From NCBI GenBank assembly GCA_903813345.2, contig CAIIXF020000267.1:1-25000 (forward strand): a DNA stretch of 25,000 nucleotides. Direction: 5' to 3'. Under the pieces are notes generated by a model. That model was given only the letters and a program-made list of their open reading frames with translations. It ran no database searches and was not told the origin of the DNA. Made by a program: the position numbers and the translations under genes. Shown in pieces: positions 1 to 8,305 of this stretch (positions are counted from its first letter, which is position 1; every line of letters starts with the position of its first letter). Origin of the DNA: Owenia fusiformis. Lineage: Eukaryota; Annelida; Polychaeta; Sabellida; Oweniidae.

Positions 1-191
1 TCTATAGGCATCACTGAACGACCAGACTTTCCCTCGTACGCGGTGCAAATATTCAACAGTCTTTGGGACAATGTGTATAGACGACGCAAATTCTTTAGAA
101 TTTATAAAAACTGAACAGAAACAACATTAAATTTGGTTTAAATACCGTTTGGATTTGATATTCATTTTAATTAATTATTTTGTGGATACAG
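1..191. other. 5' flank or intron of CAP gene
   Basis: This stretch precedes the first recognisable CAP exon. The pyrimidine-rich tract ending in TGGATACAG at 191 is a good splice acceptor, so I read it as the end of an intron. The exon with the start codon, and any signal peptide, should lie to the left of the window. I see no convincing coding exon here. Confidence 0.5.
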
Positions 192-438
192 CGAGTTTCA
201 AAGACGAGTGCCTCGGCGTCCACAATCGCGTCCGTGCCCTGCACCGCAGCACTGGCCCTCTAGTATGGAACGCTAAACTTGCCCGAGAATCTAGAGTTTG
301 GTCCGAGAAACTTGCCAAAAGTGGAGAATTCAAACACTCCCCAAAGACATCACGTGGTAATGCTGGGGAGAACTTATATAAACGAATGAGCTCAAGAGCT
401 AGTAGTTCGAGCCAGTGTGGACAAGCAACATTCAACTG
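192..438 (+). CDS. CAP-domain protein (GLIPR2/GAPR-1-like), exon A
   Basis: This is the first visible exon of a CAP (SCP/TAPS) gene. It starts after the acceptor TGGATACAG with two bases completing a split codon, reads 81 full codons, and ends inside a Trp codon at the donor GTTAGT (439-444). The peptide opens SFKDECLGVHNRVRALH, the typical first helix of CAP domains. It carries two of the four conserved pocket residues: His in EFKHSP (residue 48 of the joined product, counting from SFK) and Glu in NAGENLY (residue 59). CAP proteins adopt an alpha-beta-alpha sandwich; the GLIPR2 branch is Golgi-associated and secreted relatives are common. The joined exons resemble the single-domain GLIPR2 type best. 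No start codon or signal peptide is visible, so the N terminus is incomplete. Recognition comes from motifs and was not checked by database search. Confidence 0.85.
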
Positions 439-499
439 GTTAGTACAAGAAAAAAATACATGTATGCAACCAGGGGCATAGCTAAGATCTAAAATAGGC

Positions 500-835
500 G
501 AGACAAAGGTCTATAGGTGAGGCAACGGTCTATAGGCAAGGTAGATGTCTATAGTTGAGACAATTTTCTATATGCGAGGCAAAGGTCTATAGGCGAGGCA
601 GAGGTCTATAGGCGAGGGAGAGGTCTATAGGCGAGGCAAAGGTCTATAGGCGAGGCAGAGGTCTATAGGCGAGGGAGAGGTCTATATGCGAGGCAATGGT
701 CTGTAGGCAAGGCAGAGGTCTATGGGCGAGAGAGAGGTCTATAGGCGAGGCAACGGTCTATAGGCAAGGCAGAGGTCTATAGGCAAGGCAGAGGTATATA
801 GGCGAGGCAACGGTCTATAGACTAGGCAAATTTAG
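500..835. repeat. 19-bp minisatellite in CAP intron 1
   Basis: About 18 tandem copies of a 19-bp unit with consensus TCTATAGGCGAGGCARAGG. The central copies alternate in a fixed order (GGCAAAGG, GGCAGAGG, GGGAGAGG), giving a 57-bp higher-order unit present twice. Edge copies are more diverged (for example the one near 550). The array lies between CAP exons A and B and has no coding potential. Confidence 0.9.
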
Positions 836-1253
836 GTTAAATGAAGTAGATTACTACCTTTGAACTTCATTTCTACAGCTGATAAAACCCATGAAAAAAT
901 TATTACTGTATGGCATTTGGTGATACAATTGCCTCGCATGGTTCATGCTTGGCTACGCCCAGAATTATTATATTTAAGGTCCAAATATAATTTCAATCAT
1001 TAAATAATTCTAGATAAGCAGTTGCGAAGACATCGTCGGAGCAACCTCTCCATTGGCTAAATTGGTGATCTAATTTGAACTTTTCTCGCTGGTTTAAGTC
1101 TCAGCAAGTCACAAATAGATAGGGGACAATGATTCCTGGAGGAACAACATTTCTTTCACACCAACGTAATATCGATATGCCAAATCTCAGATTAATACGT
1201 GGCATTTTAAGATAGAAATGCATCTTTAGTAATTTATATATCCTATTTTTTAG
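836..1253. other. rest of CAP intron 1
   Basis: AT-rich intron sequence between the minisatellite and exon B. It ends in a T-rich tract and TTTTTTAG acceptor just before 1254. I see no other feature in it. Confidence 0.5.
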
Positions 1254-1329
1254 GTATGACGAGGCCAGAAAGTACAATTACAACTATGCTAAAGGAGCAT
1301 TCACATCGCAAACTGGTCATTTCACCCAG
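1254..1329 (+). CDS. CAP-domain protein, exon B
   Basis: A 76-bp exon between the acceptor CCTATTTTTTAG and the donor CAG/GTAACG. Its first base completes the Trp codon left open by exon A, giving the join ...ATFNW-YDEARKYNYNY... It then encodes 25 residues ending GHFTQ. These supply the other two CAP pocket residues: Glu in YDEARK (residue 85 of the joined product) and His in GHFTQ (residue 104). It ends in phase 0, and the next exon begins VVWKGS, so the CAP signature GHFTQVVW is split exactly at this intron. The phase match and signature make this exon secure despite its length. Confidence 0.88.
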
Positions 1330-1454
1330 GTAACGGACATCATTTGAAAGTTTACGTCTCCACTGCAGCTCATTGTAACCACTGTGACAACTATCGTAGA
1401 CTATTATATATTCACTATGTATACAAAACGTGATATGATCACGCGTCCACCCCA

Positions 1455-1520
1455 GCATCTTCTAGCTAGAGCAGATTTTCCTCCGATGTAGTCACCCCGG
1501 GTTCGACCCCGGTTCAAATA
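1455..1520 (+). repeat. tRNA-like SINE head (remnant)
   Basis: The stretch CTAGCTAGAGCAG resembles a degenerate pol III A box. About 35 bases later comes CGGGTTCGACCCCGG, which contains a good B box (GGTTCGA) and can pair as a T arm. The 5' half of the tRNA fold is not convincing, so I call this a tRNA-derived SINE fragment rather than a tRNA gene. It lies in CAP intron 2 and its 3' end is not defined. Confidence 0.4.
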
Positions 1521-1573
1521 CTTAAGCATAACGTTACGTGAATAAATTCAGTGTGTGTTTATTGAGTGATCCA

Positions 1574-2066
1574 TAATTCTACGGGCTTTCAATAGACTAG
1601 ATGCGAGTAGAAAAGTCTTGATTTACGCCATTAAATATTCAAAATTCAGTCAAAGCGATGTTATATTTGAAATCTACATCTAAAAGTACATCTAGAAATA
1701 TGGTTTCGAAAATTGTTTATCAAGTTTGAAAATTTAATTATTTTTGAAAGTGTGACTTCTAGTTCGGGTTGATTCTTCATAGAGCCCATGTTACAAAATC
1801 GCAAAAAGTGAAATATCTTTTCTTATATTGGTCAGATAATATTTTCATTTACTGGACATATTTTGATTTGCATACCTATTAGATACATAAGGGTTATATG
1901 AAAATTGAACCACTAAAACAGATGCAATTTAAGTTAAAGGGAACTTTCTACTATACCCGCCATGCTATCTGACCCGAACGAGCCACCTGGTGGTGAAACT
2001 GGTATTTACCTACTCGCATCTGCGTTATTAATTCAAATTTCTAGTTGAAAGCCCATGATAATTCTT
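1574..2066. repeat. MITE-like element with imperfect inverted ends
   Basis: The segment beginning at 1574 (ATAATTCT, then GGGCTTTCAA at 1583, then ATGCGAGTAG at 1601) recurs inverted at 2010-2066 (CTACTCGCAT, then TTGAAAGCCC, then ATAATTCT). Arms are about 40-55 bp with indels between matching blocks, and the interior has no ORF. This fits a small non-autonomous element in CAP intron 2. Exact ends and target duplication are unclear. Confidence 0.5.
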
Positions 2067-2697
2067 ACAAAAAATTGTGTGTACAATTGTACAAGCACGT
2101 AAAACAACACGGGATTAAATAGAATTAGGAGAGAGGTTAAGCAACACGTTTTAAACGAACGTGAACGCGTAATAAGGGATTAAGTCTGCCCTTCATAGTG
2201 TTCAGGATAAAGATATGAGAAAAATAGTTGTATTAGGTCCCGGGAAAACCAGTTGAGATGGGGATGGTAAAACCCTCGGCTCATATTATAACACTTTCAC
2301 GTACAGGTTCTCTTTGAGACGTGTAGCTTAACTTCCCAGTGTCTAAATCATTTCCATATAGGCTTACACAACTATATATTGTTTTCAAAGTGTGTTGATT
2401 ACATTGCATCTCAAATTAAATCATATATGAGCCAGGCCACAGGAAAAGGGGTCTTATCACAGACTTTTTCAGTATTCTGAGTTTTGTTTATCTTAAAAGG
2501 CACAAAGAGACCTTTCAAATGAGCCATGGCTTATGTCTTAACAATTTTCCTTGCATATATAGACCGAAAAGTCGGATTTGAATTTAGCACATTAAATTCT
2601 TAATCTTGGGCTCATTTTTGGCCCTGTAGCATAATTTTAATCTTTGTGATAACACCGGTTATTCTATGGCCAGGCTCATACATAATTTGCATTTTAG
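2067..2697. other. rest of CAP intron 2
   Basis: AT-rich sequence without coding signal, ending in the acceptor ATTTTAG before exon C. I see no other feature in it. Confidence 0.45.
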
Positions 2698-2848
2698 GTT
2701 GTGTGGAAAGGCTCCAGGACTTTAGGATGTGGAGAGTACACTCAGAAGAGAGGTAAATGGTTTGAAACTGTTGTCACGTGCAGGTATGGCCCACCAGGCA
2801 ACTACAAAGGACGTTTCCAGTCGAATGTTTTGGCCCTCAAGCCAGGAA
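2698..2848 (+). CDS. CAP-domain protein, exon C
   Basis: This exon starts in phase 0 after ATTTTAG and encodes 50 residues plus one base. It completes the first CAP signature (GHFTQ from exon B plus VVWKGS) and contains the second, VVTCRYGPPGN, followed by YKGRFQSNVLALKPG, the usual end of a GLIPR2-type CAP domain. The strong donor GTATGT at 2849 favours splicing on, leaving one base of a split codon. Without splicing, the frame stays open for about 20 more codons to a TGA. All four pocket residues and both signatures are present in exons A-C, so the domain looks functional. The next candidate exon with compatible phase is at 16951, so the transposon at 3435-14326 would sit in this intron. 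Confidence 0.85.
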
Positions 2849-3311
2849 GTATGTTGTATTTATATTGTGGTGACTTCTTTTCAGAAAAGCCAAAAACTAA
2901 GTTCTTATTTTGAGAAATACGTAACTCTGGGTTTTTAACAACGCCGTCCTCCCATTATGAGGACGTAAATAAATAGTCAAGGACGCAGAAAAAAATTGTA
3001 ATGGAACAAGCTATTTACACTCTATACGATCTTATCCAACAAATGGAAAATGTGCTTGATAGCTTTGTTTTGTTATTCCATGTACCGTGACATAAGATTA
3101 AATGTTTTTCTTTTTGTCAATATTTATGTCTATGCGTTTGAAAATAATCCAATATTCAACATGTGATGCCATACATATTGGTGCAATCCATAGCTGTATT
3201 AAAATATTAAGCCGTTTTAACGTTTTCTGAGGCCTGGATTGTACTGTTATATACATCCTTTATGTTTGTCATTGTAGAGTCCTACCCTAGGAAGTTAACA
3301 GATGTATAACG

Positions 3312-3430
3312 TGAGCCAACACGTTTCTACAAGTGTGAATGTGTTTTGTGTAATATCAAGAGAAGTTATATAAATTAAACTAAGCCAACATGCCTCATAG
3401 GCTAGTAGAATGGAGGTCTGAAAATTGTGA
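3312..3430. repeat. 70-bp tandem repeat, left of transposon
   Basis: Degenerate copies of the repeat seen more clearly on the right side of the transposon. GAGCCAACACG at 3312 and AAGCCAACATG at 3381 are 69 bp apart, and TTGTGTAATATCAA at 3346 matches the right-hand unit. The transposon begins just after this array, at TTAA 3431-3434. Confidence 0.6.
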
Positions 3431-3434
3431 TTAA
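3431..3434. other. TTAA target-site duplication, left
   Basis: TTAA abuts the left terminal base of the long inverted repeat. The same four bases abut the right end. Confidence 0.7.
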
Positions 3435-4080
3435 TATACACGAAGGGGAAAAGGACAAATGAGGTATCGTTGTAAAGCTAAGGACTTCAGCATTTCAAAT
3501 CCACTTGTACCTAAGTTTGAATTTGGGGCAAAATTTGCAAAAACACCCGTTTCCATAGCAACCATTTAAAATATAGTCAACAAATAAGAAATCACCTTTC
3601 GGATTGTAGAACACCTGTTATCTGTCCAATTCTAATGATACATATATCAAAATGAAGCTATCGATGTCCCCTTGTTTATAAACAAGAAAATATGCAAATT
3701 AGCTAATTTGCATATCTATTATGACGTCATAAGTAGATTCTTGAGCCGATTTAAGATATTTTGGTGATATATCTGATATTATAATGACACATTAATTGTA
3801 ATTGAAAATGTATTGGTAGACATTACTAAATATCATCATCGGAGTTTGAAATAAATTGGCTGCAAGCTTTGAAAAATGCTAAAAACAGCCGTTTCCATGG
3901 CAACACTTAAAACTTAATCATTTAATCGGATATCATATTTTTGGACATAGTACATATGTTCTTGGTCCGATTTTAATGATATATATACCAAAATGAAGCT
4001 ATTGAAGCCCCCTGTTCATAATTAACAAGATATGCCAATTTGCTCATTTGCATATTTATTGTGATGTCATAATTATATTT
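3435..4080 (+). repeat. left terminal inverted repeat of the Academ-like element
   Basis: Hand alignment with the reverse complement of 13690-14326 shows about 17 mismatches in the outer 300 bp and more divergence inward. Homology fades near 4080. The repeat is itself built of two tandem subunits about 342 bp apart: CGTTTCCATAGCAACC at 3548 recurs as CGTTTCCATGGCAAC at 3890. Each subunit ends in an octamer-like motif and a TGA(C/T)GTCA motif. A partial third subunit may continue to about 4215. Confidence 0.88.
3671..3732. promoter_or_regulatory. three stacked perfect palindromes in left TIR
   Basis: Within 62 bp there are three perfect palindromes. CTTGTTTATAAACAAG (3671-3686) contains inverted forkhead-like TGTTTAT motifs. 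A 26-bp palindrome at 3690-3715 contains two inverted octamer motifs, ATGCAAAT (3692-3699) and ATTTGCAT (3706-3713). TTATGACGTCATAA (3719-3732) contains a consensus CRE, TGACGTCA. In the right TIR the first is intact (14075-14090), the octamer pair is kept with one central mismatch (14048-14069), and the CRE has become TGATGTCA. They could be promoter elements or transposase-binding sites; the sequence does not say which. Confidence 0.5.
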
Positions 4081-4215
4081 TTTTTCAACCAATGTTTAGG
4101 TAATTTCGAGATGTTCTCGATATTAATGATAACATATTAGTTATAATTATTAATAAACTGGTAGAATTACTACTATTTAAATATCATTATTGATGCTAGA
4201 AATAATTTGAGTATT

Positions 4216-5350
4216 AGCTTTTAAATGTGTATAAGTCTACTTATAAATGGGTATGAAACGTATCCTTATTGGTAACTTGTCCAGAAAAAGCATTTCTAGG
4301 TGAAATGAATTGAGGGCAGAATGCACTAAAACCAAAATGTTATTCAAAATCCATTTTAGGATAAATCATATGTTTATAAAGAATAAATAAATTGTATTTT
4401 AAATGTATACATACAATATTTATTTCCATATTTCTGCTATACTAGCATTATTTACATTAGACATATATGTTAACATGCATAAGTGATCTGCATATAATGC
4501 CTACTAAAATAGCACCGGGATAAAGATGAGGATAAAGGCACACTATTTTCTATATCTTCAGACATAGAATTGAGCAAGAAAATATTTTCATCCTATGATT
4601 TTGAGGAATATCATTTTTGTCTACGAGGTGATATTAATATATTCACGAGAAAGCGAAGCACTCCTGGACTTGTGAAGTTCATGATGTTTTTATTATCATA
4701 CAGGCTAGTGTACTAAATGTATTATATCATTGAAAAATAAAGTTCATGTCAAATAGTTCAATTTGGCGGAAATCAGTAAACAAAGTATATCGTCACAACA
4801 CCATTTGTATATTGGTTTTCCAGAGTATATCATATTTCCAATAGATATCAAATTTATTTTTTAATGTTATTACAAATTTAGTACATTAACTGTAGGATAA
4901 ATCACTGTAATATTTCTATGCTTTCAGTTATTCCATGCATATGCATGATGATATCGGTTTATTGAACTTCAGCTCACAAGATATAGCTGTATAAGGAATT
5001 ATGTACAAATATGTTAATTAATTCTTAAAATTTTCAAATTCGATTTGATAATTATAGTAAAACCTGTATATCAAAATACTTCTCTAGCATGAGCACCTCT
5101 CAATTATTGTGTGTGATTTCAGCCACTAGTTAGTTATTTCATCAATATGTATTGTGATATCACTTTATTGATTTGTAATCAATTAAATTGATCAACAACT
5201 ATGTTCAGTTTATGTCATGCTCAGGTAAACTCAGATTGATCGAAAATATATCGAAATGAATGAGAGCATAACGGCACACTTCATAAAGCATTTTGTTATC
5301 AACCTAATTTTGGCGATGTGTCTACCATGCTTGTCTTCTATTGGCAGGTT
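4216..5350. other. AT-rich 3' non-coding part of the transposon
   Basis: No coding exon is visible on either strand. ATGCATATGCAT near 4935 is a short palindrome. The stretch lies downstream of the transposase gene and would hold its 3' UTR. Confidence 0.5.
5164..5169 (-). terminator. candidate polyadenylation signal of the transposon gene
   Basis: TTTATT on the + strand reads AATAAA on the minus strand, about 180 bases downstream of the stop codon at 5351-5353. In such AT-rich DNA the hexamer is weak evidence by itself. Confidence 0.3.
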
Positions 5351-8305
5351 TCAAACATTGTCGCATCCATCACATGCACATCTGCATATTGTTGAGCAGC
5401 CCATACTTTGTTCCTTGCAGGAGCATGTGTTTTTGCATTTGTCCTTACAATCACAGATTAAGTTATCTACCACTTCTGTAGCTGACTTTCCACAAAAATA
5501 GACGGGTTGGAGAATGCTGTTGTCAAGTACCCAACCATACTTTGTTGGATCTACTGCCACTGGTTCTGAGATATTTGCATCTGTCCAGATTTTTGACTGA
5601 TACATTGCTCTGAGTACATGTTCGGTCAAAGCCTGCTCAGTTGGAGGTATTTTTGATAAATTTACCGAGGGATTGGTTCTCACCATACTTGCTCTGATCT
5701 TATTTAGATTGTCCCCATTAGAATCAACACCATATAGGTATTTAACTACCTTGGTGGATTCTTTGATTGCCTTCTTTTTATTGGATAAGGCTAGACTTGA
5801 CAAACCTACGAAATCATTGGGATTCTTCAGGACTTTAGTTATTGCCTTGGATTTTCCAATACCAAAGAAGCTAGACGTGGTATCACATCCAGTAAGTGCA
5901 TGTAACATCGGTAGTATGTTACACACATCTGCACCAAGAGTATCTACTGCTTTGTGGACTGGGAAAAACCTGCGTTTATCTGTTATTTTTGTTACAACAC
6001 CTAGATAAATCCACACTTCTTTCGTATTTCTAAAATTGACAAAATGGTGCAGTGCCAATACAAATACATCTGTGTCCTGTGTATGTAGAATGAATCTGAT
6101 TTGTTTGCCAGCTTGCTCAGGACGGTTATCTAAATTAATCATTTGGGCGATTAATTGGGTATCTGCTTCCAAATGTGTACATTTGAGAACTTCTCTACAA
6201 GTCTTGTGTGAATGTACCTCAACTGTATTTCCATTGTAAACTATACGCAGAATCTTTCCCAATGGAACGATGTCTTGATGGGATGTCATGTAGTCACTAA
6301 GAAATTGAATGAGAGCAATTTTATTTGAAGATTTTCTCAAAAATTCTTCCCATGACCCAGGGATATTTCTGTCTTGATTTATTGTACATGGTCTTGTTTC
6401 TGCCTCAAGCATTTCGCCTCTCCTCAATCTTTCGCCATCTTTTACCGACGGTTGGTCGTACCTATCAAACACTTCAACTACTTCATTTGCTTGTTTCAGC
6501 AAAGCAGTTAATCCTGATACATATACACGTAGAACATCCTCAAAATTTTCACATTTCTCATATTTAGGTTTGTGAAGTTCATTCATTGTATCCCTGATAA
6601 TGATGTCATGTGTTTGACTTTGTGATATTGGAAATTGCTTTTCTGATGGGCATAGTCCCTCGATTTTGTGTATGATAACTGATTTATTGGTTTTCCTCAT
6701 GGAGCCATCTTCGTGAAATAATGATGGTGGTATTGAGCTTATAGGATGATTCATGACTTCTTCCATTGAGATCTTCCCTGCTTCAGATAGAACAAGTGTT
6801 CGCCTGAACACTAATTCAGGAGATATTAGCACATTTTGCACTTTACCTTTCACTTTCACCTTTGAGGCTTTTTCTTGAGTCTGAAATGTTATGATTGTAC
6901 TTTTAATCGGTGCATAAAACTCTTTTCCTTGCTCAAACACTCTTGATACAAAATGTTCACTTTCTAGCCGCCCATATTCTATTATGTTGCACAACGATCT
7001 ATCGACATCCATGTTAGCAACCTTTCCGCTGGAGATATGTGCCAAATTGGATGGGCTACTGACTGAGAATGGATCTATCATATTATCTTTAATGTGTTTC
7101 ATCATCATTGATGCATGCATTTCATCCCTTTCCAAGAAAGATTTACTTTCCTGCTCGTGAACATCATAACTATTTGAAGATAGACCACTTCTTTCTTTAA
7201 AAGTTTTGGAGTATTGGCCAATTATTTGCCGGGTAAGCGTCCATCGCAAAATTGCCTGTTGATTATTTGAGAGTCCAACGATACCCCCTCCACCCTTAGC
7301 ATCACGTATAACATTCATCTCTGTCGCCATATCAGACCACACGCCATTGAAAGTTGCAGGGGTCATATGTATTGTGAAATCTCCTTCTTCAAAAGGAATT
7401 TTGACTTTGTTTGGTAGTTTGATCATATCCATGATATAAACTGGGAGCCAACGAGCATAGTTTGTCCTTCCTGCAGCAAAGTAATATGGTAGCATTGCAA
7501 CTGTTGCGTGCAAATGTAGTTTCCAATTACCAGCTCTTTCTGCCTCTATGAATAGTAATAGATTTTCAATTGCCTCTAGATACTCGCTCCAAAACTTAAA
7601 TGTTTTAGATTGTAAGGATCGTGTTGCTATAAATGCAGACAGTTTGTTTTCCATTTCATGCTGTAGTCTCAATGCTAATTCTAGCACATTGTCCTTGACG
7701 TTGTTGTTTTGACCATTGAATGCATCTTGTATTTCTTTCAATAATGCATCGGTTACTAAAGAATTATCTTGACTGCTTAAGAATGACTCTAATTGTAGAG
7801 CACGGAGAACTTCATAAGAGAGGATCAATGCCCGTGCTGCTCTGTTGTACTGGTGACCATTGAGAATATGGTCTGTTGTATTAGCTGCGTAGACTTTAGA
7901 ATCTACGAGCAACTCTCTCAGTTCCGCAGACCCCCATATTTTCCCGATAGCTGCAATATAAGATTCCACCATATGGAATCCACCCATGCGGAGAACGACA
8001 TCCTTTAAGTCAGGGGCGGACCAGAGAACATTTTGTGCAATGGCATACAGCTGTTGATCAAATGTAATAACTGCATTTTCTTGACCAAGAATTTCCATAC
8101 GTTTCAAGGATCGTTTCATTCGGGTGTATAGTGTTGCAGGGTCAGTCGCCTTTCTATCAATTATTGTGTCATAGCTGATCTTTGTTACTGATGTCTCCCT
8201 TGATGAAACTGATTTATAGCCTGTCCAAAATGGAACTTGTTGAGCATGGTCATCTATGAGATTTGACAATTTTGATTGACTACGTGAAGTTTGTCTAAGG
8301 AGAAG
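5351..8305 (-). CDS. Academ-like transposase C-terminal half with XPG/FEN1 nuclease and CXC cluster
   Basis: This 972-codon open frame (from the Met at 8269; the frame is open from 8305) is the C-terminal two thirds of the element's gene. Residues 260-360 (YARWLPVYIMDM, then GGGGIVGLSNNQ, then AILRWTLTRQIIGQY) match a region I recognise in large animal transposase-like proteins. A complete XPG-type nuclease follows: an N-block at 598-619 (VEVFDRYDQPSVK, then ERLRR), an I-block with Glu700 and Asp702 (HLEADTQL) and Asp732/Asp734 (HTQDTDVFVLAL), and LTGCDTTSSFFGIGKSKAI at 792-810, the counterpart of FEN1's GCDY with its helix-turn-helix. The end (938-970) is a CXC cluster of the tesmin/MSL2 kind. 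XPG nucleases cut flap or bubble DNA; a role in resolving transposition intermediates is inference. The preceding reading is interrupted by an in-frame TGA at 8306-8308, so the Met at 8269 is probably not the native start. Confidence 0.85.
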   Translation of the reverse strand, partial: LLLRQTSRSQSKLSNLIDDHAQQVPFWTGYKSVSSRETSVTKISYDTIIDRKATDPATLYTRMKRSLKRMEILGQENAVITFDQQLYAIAQNVLWSAPDLKDVVLRMGGFHMVESYIAAIGKIWGSAELRELLVDSKVYAANTTDHILNGHQYNRAARALILSYEVLRALQLESFLSSQDNSLVTDALLKEIQDAFNGQNNNVKDNVLELALRLQHEMENKLSAFIATRSLQSKTFKFWSEYLEAIENLLLFIEAERAGNWKLHLHATVAMLPYYFAAGRTNYARWLPVYIMDMIKLPNKVKIPFEEGDFTIHMTPATFNGVWSDMATEMNVIRDAKGGGGIVGLSNNQQAILRWTLTRQIIGQYSKTFKERSGLSSNSYDVHEQESKSFLERDEMHASMMMKHIKDNMIDPFSVSSPSNLAHISSGKVANMDVDRSLCNIIEYGRLESEHFVSRVFEQGKEFYAPIKSTIITFQTQEKASKVKVKGKVQNVLISPELVFRRTLVLSEAGKISMEEVMNHPISSIPPSLFHEDGSMRKTNKSVIIHKIEGLCPSEKQFPISQSQTHDIIIRDTMNELHKPKYEKCENFEDVLRVYVSGLTALLKQANEVVEVFDRYDQPSVKDGERLRRGEMLEAETRPCTINQDRNIPGSWEEFLRKSSNKIALIQFLSDYMTSHQDIVPLGKILRIVYNGNTVEVHSHKTCREVLKCTHLEADTQLIAQMINLDNRPEQAGKQIRFILHTQDTDVFVLALHHFVNFRNTKEVWIYLGVVTKITDKRRFFPVHKAVDTLGADVCNILPMLHALTGCDTTSSFFGIGKSKAITKVLKNPNDFVGLSSLALSNKKKAIKESTKVVKYLYGVDSNGDNLNKIRASMVRTNPSVNLSKIPPTEQALTEHVLRAMYQSKIWTDANISEPVAVDPTKYGWVLDNSILQPVYFCGKSATEVVDNLICDCKDKCKNTCSCKEQSMGCSTICRCACDGCDNV

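Noticed and set aside
175-435. 86-codon minus-strand ORF
   Set aside because: Exact antisense of CAP exon A, whose signatures and splice phases are clear.
1455-1520. Complete tRNA gene
   Set aside because: A good T-arm/B-box is present but the acceptor, D and anticodon stems cannot be built; treated as a SINE remnant.
5256-6567. Several plus-strand ORFs of 67-111 codons
   Set aside because: They lie antisense to the well-supported nuclease/transposase frame and show no motif of their own.
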